From assembly GCA_020630575.1 (NCBI GenBank), contig JAHDBD010000014.1, forward strand, positions 62,001 to 126,000: 64,000 bases of DNA, in the 5' to 3' direction. This DNA is from Bernardetia sp. (lineage in GTDB: Bacteria > Bacteroidota > Bacteroidia > Cytophagales > Bernardetiaceae). The translations under genes and the position numbers were made by a program. Below the pieces are notes generated by a model. That model made no database searches, had not been told where the DNA came from, and saw only the letters and a list, made by a program, of their open reading frames with translations. Below are positions 8,878 to 17,745 of the stretch, piece by piece (positions within the stretch are counted from its first letter, which is position 1; each line of letters opens with the position of its first letter).

Positions 8878-9165
8878 ATGTTTATTATAAACCTAACTTA
8901 TAAAACTCAATTAGAGAATATTGACAAATTTTTGGATACACATATTGATTTCTTAAATGAACAATATCAACTAGGAAATTTTATTGCTTCTGGACGAAAA
9001 GTGCCACGAAATGGAGGAATAATACTGTCTAATATAAAAATAAAGGCAATCTTAGAAGAAATAATTGATAAAGACCCTTTTAAAATTAATAATTTAGCTG
9101 ATTATGAATTGATTGAATTTATTCCAAGTAAAGCTTGTGAAGAAATGACATTTTTACTAGATTAA
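8878..9165 (+). CDS. YciI family protein
   Basis: 95 residues with the ferredoxin-like YCII fold (dimeric alpha+beta barrel). Seen: the first strand MFIINLTYK, a helix with the conserved His (DTHIDFLNEQYQLGNFIASG, His22), the second strand GGIILSN, and the ending LADYELIEFIPSKACEE. In this family the His and a nearby Asp are thought to form an active site, but the reaction is unknown for most members. It sits 25 bp after the 90-residue gene and 63 bp before the M16 peptidase gene. Confidence 0.75.
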   Translation: MFIINLTYKTQLENIDKFLDTHIDFLNEQYQLGNFIASGRKVPRNGGIILSNIKIKAILEEIIDKDPFKINNLADYELIEFIPSKACEEMTFLLD

Positions 9166-9228
9166 CCTATTTTCCTAATATTCATTAATTCCTCTTCTTA
9201 CATTCCAAAACCCACGCCCCACACATTT

Positions 9229-10485
9229 ATGATTGACTTTTCACACTTTACACTTGATAATGGTTTACGTGTTTATGTTCACCAAGACAAAACGGTTGCA
9301 ATAGCTACAGTAAATATTATGTACGATGTGGGTTCAAGAGATGAATCGCCCGAACGTACAGGTTTTGCTCATTTATTCGAACATTTAATGTTTAGTGGCT
9401 CTGCAAATATTCCAAATTTTGATACAATTGTACAGCAAGTTGGAGGTTCGAATAATGCTTATACTTCGCCCGATGTAACCAATTATTACACAGTTGTTCC
9501 TGCGCCCAATGTAGAAACAGCTCTTTGGTTAGAAGCTGATAGAATGTTGTCGCTTTCTATTAATGATAATTCGTTGGAAGTTCAGAGAAAAGTAGTTATT
9601 GAAGAGTTCAAACAGCGTTATTTGAATCAGCCTTATGGTGATATTTGGCTTCATTTACGCCCTTTAGTTTATCAAAAACACTCTTATAATTGGGCAACCA
9701 TTGGAAAAGAAATCAAGCACATTGAAGATGCAACTTTAGAGGAAGTAAAAGCCTTTTTTTACAAACATTATAGACCTGATAATGCGGTTTTGGTAGTAGC
9801 AGGAAATGTAGAAAAAGACGAAGTAGAAAAGATGGTTAAAAAATGGTTTGGAGATATTCCGAAAGGAAACCGACCTATGAGAAACTTAGAAAACGAACCA
9901 CCACAAACTGAAGCTAGACACAAAAAAGTAGAGGCAAAAGTTCCTTTAAACGCTATTTATAAGGCTTATAGAATGGGACATAGGAAAGCAACTGATTATT
10001 ATGCTACTGATTTGGTAAGTGATGTTTTGGGAAGAGATAAATCAGCTCGTTTATATCAAAAACTTGTCAAAGAAAAGGAAATGTTCAATTCTATTGGAGC
10101 ATATATTATGGGTTCGGTAGATGAAGGTTTATTAGTTATTTCTGGAAAACTAAATCCTGCTTACTCACCTGAGCAAGGCGAAGAAGCCATTCAAACTGTA
10201 ATTGATGACTTTTTAGAAAATGGAATTTCTGATGATGAACTTACAAAAGTAAAAAATCAGGCAGAAGCCTCACATATTTTTTCAGAAATTGAGGTGCTAA
10301 ATCGTGCTATGAATATTGCCTATTATGCAATCTTAGGAGATGTTGAAATGGTAAATACAATAGCTGAACAAATGGCAAAAGTTACAAAAGAAGAGTTGAT
10401 GCAAACGGCTAAAAAGACATTAAGAAAAGAAAATTGTAGTACGCTTCTTTATTATTCTAAAGAATTGAATACAGTTACAAGTTAA
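9229..10485 (+). CDS. M16 family zinc metallopeptidase
   Basis: Insulinase/pitrilysin-type peptidase of 418 residues. The inverted zinc motif is complete: H48-L-F-E51-H52 in GFAHLFEHLMFSG, and the distal zinc glutamate in KVVIEEFKQR (Glu125 or 126, 74 residues downstream). The C-terminal half (YRMGHRKATDYYATDLVSDVLG) is the second, non-catalytic M16 domain with the R/Y substrate-binding pair. No signal peptide is visible, so this is probably the cytoplasmic type or exported by another route. In many Bacteroidetes an inactive M16 partner gene follows; here none does. Confidence 0.92.
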   Translation: MIDFSHFTLDNGLRVYVHQDKTVAIATVNIMYDVGSRDESPERTGFAHLFEHLMFSGSANIPNFDTIVQQVGGSNNAYTSPDVTNYYTVVPAPNVETALWLEADRMLSLSINDNSLEVQRKVVIEEFKQRYLNQPYGDIWLHLRPLVYQKHSYNWATIGKEIKHIEDATLEEVKAFFYKHYRPDNAVLVVAGNVEKDEVEKMVKKWFGDIPKGNRPMRNLENEPPQTEARHKKVEAKVPLNAIYKAYRMGHRKATDYYATDLVSDVLGRDKSARLYQKLVKEKEMFNSIGAYIMGSVDEGLLVISGKLNPAYSPEQGEEAIQTVIDDFLENGISDDELTKVKNQAEASHIFSEIEVLNRAMNIAYYAILGDVEMVNTIAEQMAKVTKEELMQTAKKTLRKENCSTLLYYSKELNTVTS

Positions 10486-10492
10486 ACTATTT

Positions 10493-10526
10493 AAAAGTAG
10501 GGATAATATATCTTGTCCCTACTTTT
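10493..10526. terminator. Bidirectional terminator hairpin
   Basis: AAAAGTAGGGA (10493-10503) pairs with TCCCTACTTTT (10516-10526), a perfect 11-bp stem between the convergent M16 gene and the tandem-paralogue operon, with A- and T-runs for both directions. Confidence 0.8.
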
Positions 10527-10527
10527 T

Positions 10528-11037
10528 CTATAAATCAATTTTATAAGTGATTTTCAATGTTTGTTCTTGGTCTGTTTTTTCTACTTGGATTGGGTTTTTG
10601 ATATAACGAAGTATAAATAGAAGTGTCTTATCATATTCAAAGTAATGTTCTTTTAAAAAAATCGGAGAACGAGTTCCTCGCATTAACAATTTAATCATTT
10701 TTTTCAGACCTTCATCTCCTTCTTGAATCAATATTTTATTACAATTTTCTATTTCATAACAAACTTTATCTAAATCTTCAAAATCATAATGTTCTATCAA
10801 AAACTCAAGTAAAATATAATTTTTATATCGAATAACTTGATAGGTTGAATTTGTATCTCTTCTATATTGTTGAGATTGGTTTGCAAAAAGAATTTCAAAA
10901 ATGGCATGTCTTTGTTCTACCTCTTGATTATCCAAAAAATCTTCTAATGGTTCAATATCACTTTTGCTTTCTTGCATACTAACTCCAAACCTTCTTCTTT
11001 CTTCAAAAGCATAAATAGGAAATTCTTTTTCTGTCAT
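10528..11037 (-). CDS. Hypothetical protein, second of two tandem paralogues
   Basis: 169 residues, no known family recognised, no signal peptide or membrane segment. It starts KEFPIYAFEERRRF and has a core ILLEFLIEHYDFEDLDKVCYEIENCNKILIQEGDEGL followed by a C-terminal strand pair ending NPIQVEKTDQEQTLKITYKI. The gene upstream encodes a protein of matching layout (YPIYVF... / IEAVEHCNPMFLQGG... / SPIEIQKGQT...HKITI), so the two are diverged duplicates. The ATG of this gene overlaps the stop of the upstream one by 4 bp (ATGA type), which implies translational coupling and probably a shared complex. Function unknown. Confidence 0.75.
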   Translation of the reverse strand: MTEKEFPIYAFEERRRFGVSMQESKSDIEPLEDFLDNQEVEQRHAIFEILFANQSQQYRRDTNSTYQVIRYKNYILLEFLIEHYDFEDLDKVCYEIENCNKILIQEGDEGLKKMIKLLMRGTRSPIFLKEHYFEYDKTLLFILRYIKNPIQVEKTDQEQTLKITYKIDL

Positions 11038-11534
11038 ACACCAATAGTGATTTTATGAATAAACTTTGTCATTCCTGTTTGTCCGTTGGTTTGACCTTTT
11101 TGTATTTCTATTGGAGATAATGTTTGTTTGACAATATTCGCAATAGGAAGTGTGTGAAAAGGGTGTTTAGCAGCATCAAAAGCATCACTAAAAAGTTCTA
11201 AAAGTTTATCAATTCCTCCTTGCAAAAACATAGGATTACAATGTTCGACAGCTTCTATAAGCTCTTCACAATCCTCTCCATAACACCATACATAGAATAC
11301 AGCTGCATATTCAGTTTGTTTTATAAGCTGATATTCTAGTTCTTTTGATTTATTTTCTAATTCATTGAAATAAGTTCCCAAAATACAGCTGATAATATCT
11401 TTCTCCTTTTTTTTGAAAGATAATTTATCCATTGTTTCTTTGAGTTTTTCAAGTTCTAAATAAAGATTGTGTTTGCTTATTGGAGTTCGCACAGGTCTAT
11501 TAAAAACATAGATTGGGTATTCTAATTCTTGCAT
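11034..11534 (-). CDS. Hypothetical protein, first of two tandem paralogues
   Basis: 166 residues, unrecognised, soluble. N-terminus QELEYPIYVFNRPVRTPISK, a long helical charged middle (residues about 25-75, KLKETMDKLSFKKKEKD), then AAVFYVWCYGEDCEELIEAVEHCNPMFLQGG and a C-terminal KGQTNGQTGMTKFIHKITIG. It is the diverged duplicate of the next gene in the operon and overlaps it by 4 bp. Both keep the sequence [YF]PIY.F near the start and E..x..CN....Q.G in the middle. The pair may be an effector/immunity or self-assembling pair, but nothing in the sequence proves this. Confidence 0.75.
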   Translation of the reverse strand: MQELEYPIYVFNRPVRTPISKHNLYLELEKLKETMDKLSFKKKEKDIISCILGTYFNELENKSKELEYQLIKQTEYAAVFYVWCYGEDCEELIEAVEHCNPMFLQGGIDKLLELFSDAFDAAKHPFHTLPIANIVKQTLSPIEIQKGQTNGQTGMTKFIHKITIGV

Positions 11535-11876
11535 GTTAATTCAAAAAAAATAGTAAAGTAAAAAATAGTAAGTAGTTTTAAGTGAATCTATAGAAATAAA
11601 GTCTTGATTTTTATAGAAATAATGGTATGTCTATCCTTGTGTCAGAAAGGAATTGAAGGAAATGACACAAAAGGATAAGAAAGTAATAGAACTACTAAGA
11701 TACGAAATTTTTGACTTATTTTTTTAGCTTCACTTAATACTGGGCAGGTATATAAAAAAAAACGTCAATAAAAATGAATGCTTTATCTGTGTTCTATATG
11801 CCAAGAACACTGTTTTTTTCTATTATTAAACAACTTCTATATGTGTGAAAATATTTAATAGCACCAGTCATCAGAA
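11535..11876. other. Non-coding stretch with one repeat end
   Basis: About 340 bp between two genes on the minus strand (start of the tandem paralogues, end of the BCCT gene). It holds no believable frame. Near its right side a hairpin GTGTTCT/AGAACAC (about 11789-11810) is followed by CTATTATTAAACAACTTC (11820-11837), which resembles the right terminal repeat of the element at 22900-23069. Confidence 0.5.
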
Positions 11877-13406
11877 TTATTCTATTTTATTCTTTCTATC
11901 AAAATAAATATTTCTAAGAAAAATAAAACTCATTATAGGCATCAGTAAGGCAAAGGGAAGAGAGGTAATAATAAGAAGTTTTTGAAGTGCTGTCAAAACA
12001 TCAATATCTGGTTTGGCTTTTCCTAAAAGTAAAACAGCAATGGCAAAAACTACTATATATATAGACCAAATAAGACGGTGAGAACGCTTAGGCTCAGATT
12101 TTCCATCATCAGTAAACATACTCAAAACAAAAACAGCCGAATCTACCGAAGTGACTAAGAAGCTAATTAGAAGTAGAACAACAATAAAGTTGGTGAGACT
12201 AGAAAGAGGATAATTACTCAGAAAAACAAAAAGGGAAGTAAATACATTTCCAAATTCGTTTTGATAGGTTTCTAATGTATCAATAAATACAAAAGCTGAA
12301 TTAGCAAAGAAAGCAAACCAAATAAAAGTACCTAGAGAAGGTAAAATTAAAACTCCCAAAATCATTTGTCTAATCGTTCTACCTTGTGAAATACGAGCAA
12401 TGAAAATTCCTGTAAAAGGACTCCAAGCCAACCAAAATGCCCAATAATAATACGTCCAATCTGTCAAAAACTCTTCCCCTGCATTATATTTTCCAATAGC
12501 TAAACTAAGAGGAATAAAATCAATAATGTAATGAAAAAGTGCTTTGGCAAAAAGAATCATTACCTCTAAAAAATCACTTTGGACTACTATAAAAAGAAGT
12601 AAAAAAGCTGTAACAGCTATATTAGCTTTTGAAATAATCTTTATTCCTTTATCGATTCCATTCCAAACAGACAAAAAAGCTAATCCACAAATAAGAATAG
12701 TTAGTAAAATAGTAGTTTCAAATCCAAAGCTACTTGTGATTCCATTTTCGTACAAATGATTTAGTCCTCCATTTATTTGTGTTGTTCCTAATGCTATCGC
12801 ACCCACTAAACCAAAAATAGTAGTAAGAATAGCTAAAACATCGACAAATAAACTAATTATTTTTGAGTATATTTTGTTGGGCAAATCTCCTAAAGTAGCA
12901 CTAACTAAAATAGGTTTTTTCTTCTCAAAAAAATAATATCCAACTAGAAGGGCAAAAAGTCCATAAAATGCCCAAGCTGTGAAGCCCCATTGATAAAATG
13001 TATATTCTAAAGCCAAAACATCAGCAGAAATACCTGTTTTAAGTGGTGGGTTTTGAGACATAAATACAGGCTCTTGAACAGCACGAAGTAAAATTCCTGC
13101 TCCCATTCCTGCACTATATAACATTGTTATCCATGCCCAAAGACTGTATTCTGGTTTTAGCTTTTTATCACTTTTTGATTTTCCTGTTAGATTCCCTAAT
13201 TGTCGTTTCCCTAAAGGAGAAAAAGCAATTCCTAAAATAAACAAGACACAAAAAAGACCTAGATAAAGATAAAAGCGTCCAAAATACTGACGAACTAAAA
13301 GAGATGTTATTTCTACTATTTCATAAAAGCCTGTAGTATCAAAAAAAATAAAAATCGAAAAGAAGAGTAGAATACTCAAAGACAATTTGAGAAGGATATT
13401 TTTCAT
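11877..13406 (-). CDS. BCCT family betaine/choline/carnitine-type transporter
   Basis: Inner-membrane sodium- or proton-coupled carrier for quaternary ammonium compounds (glycine betaine, choline or carnitine), usually for osmoprotection. 509 residues with about 12 hydrophobic segments. Family marks: the glycine-rich SAGMGAGILLRAVQEP, the TM4 aromatic box YQWGFTAWAFYG, and the TM8 signature WAFWLAWSPFTGIFIARISQGRTIR. The glycine motif reads GMGAGILLRAVQEP rather than the more common GMGIGLMFWGVAEP, a substitution close to the cation site, so the substrate may differ. No regulatory gene is beside it. Confidence 0.9.
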   Translation of the reverse strand: MKNILLKLSLSILLFFSIFIFFDTTGFYEIVEITSLLVRQYFGRFYLYLGLFCVLFILGIAFSPLGKRQLGNLTGKSKSDKKLKPEYSLWAWITMLYSAGMGAGILLRAVQEPVFMSQNPPLKTGISADVLALEYTFYQWGFTAWAFYGLFALLVGYYFFEKKKPILVSATLGDLPNKIYSKIISLFVDVLAILTTIFGLVGAIALGTTQINGGLNHLYENGITSSFGFETTILLTILICGLAFLSVWNGIDKGIKIISKANIAVTAFLLLFIVVQSDFLEVMILFAKALFHYIIDFIPLSLAIGKYNAGEEFLTDWTYYYWAFWLAWSPFTGIFIARISQGRTIRQMILGVLILPSLGTFIWFAFFANSAFVFIDTLETYQNEFGNVFTSLFVFLSNYPLSSLTNFIVVLLLISFLVTSVDSAVFVLSMFTDDGKSEPKRSHRLIWSIYIVVFAIAVLLLGKAKPDIDVLTALQKLLIITSLPFALLMPIMSFIFLRNIYFDRKNKIE

Positions 13407-13476
13407 AAAATAAATACTAAGTCAATCTTAGATTTTTGTTTATAAGGGCATTTATATATTTATTTTATTTTTTGAA

Positions 13477-13980
13477 TTACCCATTATTTGACCTCCAGTT
13501 TTCCAAAAAAGCACGTGTTTTACTAGGAAAATAGAGAAAAGTAAAAGGCAAACGGTTTCCATGTTTTGCTTTAAACTCTTGCAAAGTGCTTCCACGAGGA
13601 GGAAAGATACAAACATCATAATTTCTTTTAAAGCTAAGAGCAAACTGTTCGAATTCGTATTCTGTCATTCCCTTAAAAAGTTTGTCTTTTTCTATGCTTA
13701 ATATTTTTCCTTGTGAATTGGTAATAATATGAAAGTAGAAGCGATGATTACTTGCTTTATCTTGTTCACATAAATCATCATACCATTCTTTACTAAATGT
13801 TTCGATTAGACAAAGTTCTATTTTTTGATAATTTTCTACAATACAATCTCGGTCTTTTCTAGGAATTGAGCCTAAAAACACTTCATTCTCTACTGATTTT
13901 GATTCTAAATGATAAAAATTGAATGAAGATAAAATAGTACATAAAAGGGGAAACAAAAAGAGTAAATTTTTATCTTTCAT
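13477..13980 (-). CDS. Secreted hypothetical protein
   Basis: 167 residues. The first 17 (KDKNLLFLFPLLCTILSSF) are a signal peptide or membrane anchor. The mature part contains VENYQKIELCLIETFSKEWYDDLCEQD, RFYFHIITNSQGKILSIEKDKLF and a C-terminal FPPRGSTLQEFKAKHGNRLPFTFLYFPS. I do not recognise the family. The strand pattern HIITNSQGKILSI...ALSFKRNYDVCIFPP is similar to small TonB-C/periplasmic domains, in which a residue of the type FxIxxxGxI and a later LPF appear, but this is a weak guess. It lies 70 bp upstream of the BCCT gene, same strand. Confidence 0.6.
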   Translation of the reverse strand: MKDKNLLFLFPLLCTILSSFNFYHLESKSVENEVFLGSIPRKDRDCIVENYQKIELCLIETFSKEWYDDLCEQDKASNHRFYFHIITNSQGKILSIEKDKLFKGMTEYEFEQFALSFKRNYDVCIFPPRGSTLQEFKAKHGNRLPFTFLYFPSKTRAFLENWRSNNG

Positions 13981-14158
13981 AAATTATAATTAATTGTGTG
14001 TAATAGGATGTTTTCTAAGTTATAATCCACTAAAATCAATCCATAATTTTAGTTATTACGTCTAAAAATTGTAAAAAATAAACTACTAACACTATTAAAT
14101 ATACTAAATTACCATCTTTTTTACTAAAGAATGAAAGAATCCTGTATTAGGCACAAAA

Positions 14159-14192
14159 AAAACCAAGATTTATTTTACTAAATCTTGGTTTT
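14159..14192 (-). terminator. Rho-independent terminator of the YtxH gene
   Basis: AAACCAAGATTTA (14160-14172) and TAAATCTTGGTTT (14179-14191) form a 13-bp perfect stem with a 6-nt loop, with A-runs on the left that become a U-run in the minus-strand transcript, 45 bp after the YtxH gene. Confidence 0.75.
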
Positions 14193-14236
14193 GATTTTTA
14201 TTTCACTTAATAAATAAAATAAAAAGAGAGAATTTT

Positions 14237-14788
14237 TTAGTTTACACTAGAATTTGCTTTTTCTTTAGCATTGTTAGCTAATGTAGTAGCTTTTTGTTTT
14301 CCTTCTTGAAATTTCGTTTTTACAGCTTCTGTATTTTTATTGATAATTTCTTGAGCTTCATTAGCAAGTTTTTTGCCTTTTGCTTCTGCATTTGCAACCA
14401 CTCTTTTTGTTTCGCCTGAAATACGTTCACGAGTTTCAGAACCTTTTGCTGGAGCTAATAAAATACCAACAGTTGCACCAATTGCAGCACCTGCTACAAA
14501 TAGAAGTGCATTTGTTGCTGCGCTTGAACTATTATCGTTTTCTGTATATTTTTCTTTTTGACTACCATAAAAAGATTTGATTCCTCCATAAGCTGCAAGA
14601 GCTAAAGGAATAAACTTTTCTACACTATCAGTCAATGTTTCTTTTACATCTTCTGCTTTATGTTTTGCATAATCCTGTACATCATGAGCTAAATGTCTAG
14701 CATCATTTTTTACTGAATCAAAATCAAAATTATCAACTCTATTTTTGACTTTATTTTGAGCGTCTTTAAGGTTTTCTTGGAATTTCAT
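14237..14788 (-). CDS. YtxH domain-containing protein
   Basis: 183 residues. A single glycine/alanine-rich hydrophobic segment (NALLFVAGAAIGATVGILLAP, about residues 89-109) followed directly by AKGSETRERISGETKRV is the YtxH signature. Both sides are long charged, alanine-rich amphipathic helices (N-terminal KDAQNKVKNRVDNFDFDSV, C-terminal KKLANEAQEIINKNTEAVKTKF), resembling stress-related apolipoprotein/LEA-like proteins. YtxH proteins are small envelope proteins often induced by general or osmotic stress; exact role unknown. It has its own terminator. Confidence 0.85.
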   Translation of the reverse strand: MKFQENLKDAQNKVKNRVDNFDFDSVKNDARHLAHDVQDYAKHKAEDVKETLTDSVEKFIPLALAAYGGIKSFYGSQKEKYTENDNSSSAATNALLFVAGAAIGATVGILLAPAKGSETRERISGETKRVVANAEAKGKKLANEAQEIINKNTEAVKTKFQEGKQKATTLANNAKEKANSSVN

Positions 14789-14899
14789 AGGAATATAAAA
14801 ATTATAGTTTAAAAAAATGAAGCAATTTTAAAAATGACTTATATTAATGGTCATTGCTTGTATAATTAACGGCAACTACCAAAAAAGGTTTGATAAAAT

Positions 14900-16363
14900 T
14901 TAAAATATTTTTTTGTGTAAGAAATCAGATAGTGGTTTGACAAAACGGTCTATATCTCCTGCACCTATTGTCAACAAAATTTCTACCTCATTTTTATTAA
15001 TTTTATCTTCTATATAAATAAGTAATTCAGTATCAGAAAGTAATATTTTATTTTTAGCTTTTGTTTGCTCTAAAATAATATCTGAAGTGATTCCTTCAAT
15101 TGGCAATTCTCTTGCTGGATAAATATTGAGTAAAATAAGTTGGTCATTAGGATTTTCCAAACTCAAGCTCTCAGCAAAGCCTTCTTGAAAATCTCTAGTG
15201 CGTGAAAATAAATGAGGCTGAAAAATAGCAGTTACTTTTTTGTTTGGATATAAATGTTTGATAGAAGAAAGTAAAGCCGAAATTTCGGTTGGATGATGTG
15301 CATAGTCATCAATATAAGTAATTTGTTTGCTTCTAAAAACATACTCAAAACGCCTTTTGACACCCTTAAAACTAGCTACTGCAGTTCTGATTTTTTCAGT
15401 AGAAATATCAAGTTTACGAGCTACAGCAATGGCAGCACACATATTTTCTACATTATGAAACCCTGGCATAAAGAGTTGTAGATTTTCTATACGTTCATTT
15501 TTTAGAGAATTAGTAGAATCTACAAAATCAAAACGACATGAGTCTTTTTGAAGTTCATCTAAACGAATATTTTCAGCATAAATTTGAGTTTTGTTACTAG
15601 AACTGTAATTTATCAATTCTACATTTTCATGTATAGAACTTTTAACCGAATCAGCTATATTATTTTGAGCGAACAAAAGACCATTTTCTTTTATCTGACT
15701 TACAAAATCGCCAAATGATTTTTCAAGTTCTTTTTTTTCTCCATAAATATCCAAGTGGTCTGCATCTGTCGAAGTAACTACAGCAAGAGTTGGGTGCAAA
15801 TGTAAAAACGAACGGTCAAATTCATCAGCTTCCACAACTGCCCAAACTTCATTTGCATTATTTATATCATTGACAACCAAATTTGAATTAAAATTAGCAG
15901 AAATTCCACCCAAAAAAGCAGTGCAATTTATTCCTGCTTCTTTTAAAAGATGTGCTACCATTGTCGAAGTAGTCGTTTTTCCATGTGTTCCTGCAACAGC
16001 AATTGTTTTTAAAGAGTGAGTGAGAAGTCCCAAAACAGCAGCTCGTTTGAGAATGGTATAGCCATTTCTTTGAAAAAATAACAGTTCAGAATGTGAACTA
16101 GGAACAGCAGGTGTAATTACGATAAGCGTTTCGTCTGGAAACTCTCTTACTTCTTTTGGAATTTGGTCGACATTATCTTCAAAATGAATTTTGATTCCTT
16201 CATTTTCAAGGTTTTGAGTAAGAGGTGTTTTTGTTTTGTCGTAACCTGCCACCATTTTTTGATTGTGAGCAAACCAACGAGCAATGGCACTCATTCCAAT
16301 TCCACCAATTCCGATGAAATAAACGTATTTTATGTTTTGTAACTGTATATTTTGAGCGTTCAT
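14900..16363 (-). CDS. murC: UDP-N-acetylmuramate--L-alanine ligase
   Basis: ATP-dependent cytoplasmic enzyme that adds L-alanine to UDP-MurNAc, the first peptide step of peptidoglycan synthesis. 487 residues. Seen: the N-terminal Rossmann motif YFIGIGGIGMSAIARWF, the P-loop VAGTHGKTTTSTM (Gly125-Thr132), VEADEFDRSFLHLHP, DDYAHHPTEI and FQPHLFSRTRDF. The N-terminal signature separates it from Mpl and MurD/E/F. In Bacteroidetes murC normally sits between murG and ftsQ in the division/cell-wall cluster; here it is alone with a FecR-like gene 68 bp upstream, so either the cluster is split or this is a second copy. Confidence 0.95.
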   Translation of the reverse strand: MNAQNIQLQNIKYVYFIGIGGIGMSAIARWFAHNQKMVAGYDKTKTPLTQNLENEGIKIHFEDNVDQIPKEVREFPDETLIVITPAVPSSHSELLFFQRNGYTILKRAAVLGLLTHSLKTIAVAGTHGKTTTSTMVAHLLKEAGINCTAFLGGISANFNSNLVVNDINNANEVWAVVEADEFDRSFLHLHPTLAVVTSTDADHLDIYGEKKELEKSFGDFVSQIKENGLLFAQNNIADSVKSSIHENVELINYSSSNKTQIYAENIRLDELQKDSCRFDFVDSTNSLKNERIENLQLFMPGFHNVENMCAAIAVARKLDISTEKIRTAVASFKGVKRRFEYVFRSKQITYIDDYAHHPTEISALLSSIKHLYPNKKVTAIFQPHLFSRTRDFQEGFAESLSLENPNDQLILLNIYPARELPIEGITSDIILEQTKAKNKILLSDTELLIYIEDKINKNEVEILLTIGAGDIDRFVKPLSDFLHKKIF

Positions 16364-16431
16364 TTTTTCTATAATTTATTAGGCTATTTTTTATACAAAA
16401 AACGATAAGAAATTTTAGATTAGCAAGCTAT

Positions 16432-17337
16432 TTACTTCTCAATTTCTTTCACTTCCCACTTTTTCAATTTTGGATGATAACGCAACAATTGATTTTCTTT
16501 CAACCTTGCTAGTGTATCTGAAATAGTATAAACGATAACTTCTCCTTTTTTTACGAAAACGAATAAACTATTTTGACTAGATACGTCAAAAGTTGCTTCT
16601 TTGGTTTTGACTCTGAAACTTCCTGCATCTAATGTAAAGGAAATTAAATTTGGTTTTACTTCTAGTTCTGCCAAACCTACAAGCTGAACAGCTCTTTCAT
16701 CGCTTCTAAATTCAGTTGGAAAAACAAAACGAGAATCTGTTGTATAACGTACTTTTGAGCTATCTGAAAGTAGTTTGTCTCGCCATTCTTTTGGTTGGCT
16801 ATCTACATAACTATTGAGATATTGCAAACCAATGCCTAAACCAATAGCAAAAAAAATCACAACAGAAAAAGCAAACCAAGAATTTTTTGATTTTCGTTTT
16901 TTTAATCGTTTTTTAAGTTCAGATTCTTCAAATTCTTCAAACTCTTTTCTTTCTGATAAAGCTGTTGCTGATGGAACAGTTCTATTTTGAGTTGAGTTTT
17001 GAGTTGGTTTTTCTTTTTTAGGTTTGTCTGTTTTATTACTTTCTATATCTTCAAAACCCAATTTCTGATTGATTTGATTTACAATTTCTTCAAAAGATAA
17101 AATCTCATTATTTTCTTTCTCAGGGTTATTATTTGTATCAAAATTTGGAGTTTCTAAATTAGTTCTTTGCCAAATTTCTTCCCATGCCAAAATTTTCTGA
17201 GGTGGTAATTCTGCCTTTTCAGCATCTTCTTCTTCCTCACCTTCTTCAATTATACGCATCAAAATAGTTCGCTCATAAGGCGAAATTGTTCCTTGAAGGT
17301 GTTTTAATAATAATTGCTCGCTTTCAGTAACTTTCAT
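16432..17337 (-). CDS. FecR-like domain membrane protein (orphan anti-sigma type)
   Basis: 301 residues. The N-terminal 150 residues are acidic and disordered with short helices (KVTESEQLLLKHLQGTISPYER resembles the small helical N-terminus of FecR-type anti-sigma factors); a basic patch KKRLKKRKSK precedes one membrane helix (about 154-172). The periplasmic part (about 195-265: ERAVQLVGLAELEV, FTLDAGSFRVKTKEATFDVSS) is a FecR domain. FecR proteins normally bind an ECF sigma factor and a TonB-dependent transducer; neither gene is near. It lies directly upstream of murC on the same strand, so it may share its transcript. Confidence 0.75.
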   Translation of the reverse strand: MKVTESEQLLLKHLQGTISPYERTILMRIIEEGEEEEDAEKAELPPQKILAWEEIWQRTNLETPNFDTNNNPEKENNEILSFEEIVNQINQKLGFEDIESNKTDKPKKEKPTQNSTQNRTVPSATALSERKEFEEFEESELKKRLKKRKSKNSWFAFSVVIFFAIGLGIGLQYLNSYVDSQPKEWRDKLLSDSSKVRYTTDSRFVFPTEFRSDERAVQLVGLAELEVKPNLISFTLDAGSFRVKTKEATFDVSSQNSLFVFVKKGEVIVYTISDTLARLKENQLLRYHPKLKKWEVKEIEK

Positions 17338-17745
17338 AATTTGCTGTTTGAGTATATACAGCTACGAAGGTAAAAAAAGATATGTTATAGTAATGTGAAA
17401 AATATATTTTTCTTGTTTAGAGTTTTTATCAATTCTGTTTCTTCCACAATAAATTTTCAGACATATTAATATCTAGTTTGAAAATTTATAATTGAATAAA
17501 AATTGTCAAACAACCAATAAAAATAAAACTATGGTTTATTGTAATATTTTAAGGTTTTTGAGTTTTTCGAATGAAAGTGTATTGAAAAAGGAAACTTTTC
17601 CAAATTTTATTTCGTATTATGAAATAAAACTTACTTTGATAGATATATAAGATTTTTGAAATTATTTAATACATTTTAAAATTCTACTTTCTAGCTTATG
17701 AAAAATAAATAAATCATCTTTACTACTTACAAAAAATAATTACTT
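17338..17745. other. AT-rich divergent intergenic region
   Basis: About 410 bp between the FecR-like gene (minus) and the Tat-signal protein gene (plus). No coding frame. A small hairpin TTTTATTTC/GAAATAAAA (17605-17629, loop 7) is the only structure I noticed. It must hold the promoters of both genes. Confidence 0.4.

Noticed and set aside
13452..13643. 63-codon minus-strand frame
   Set aside because: It overlaps the secreted hypothetical protein at 13477-13980 in another frame, and only the latter has a signal peptide and coherent composition.
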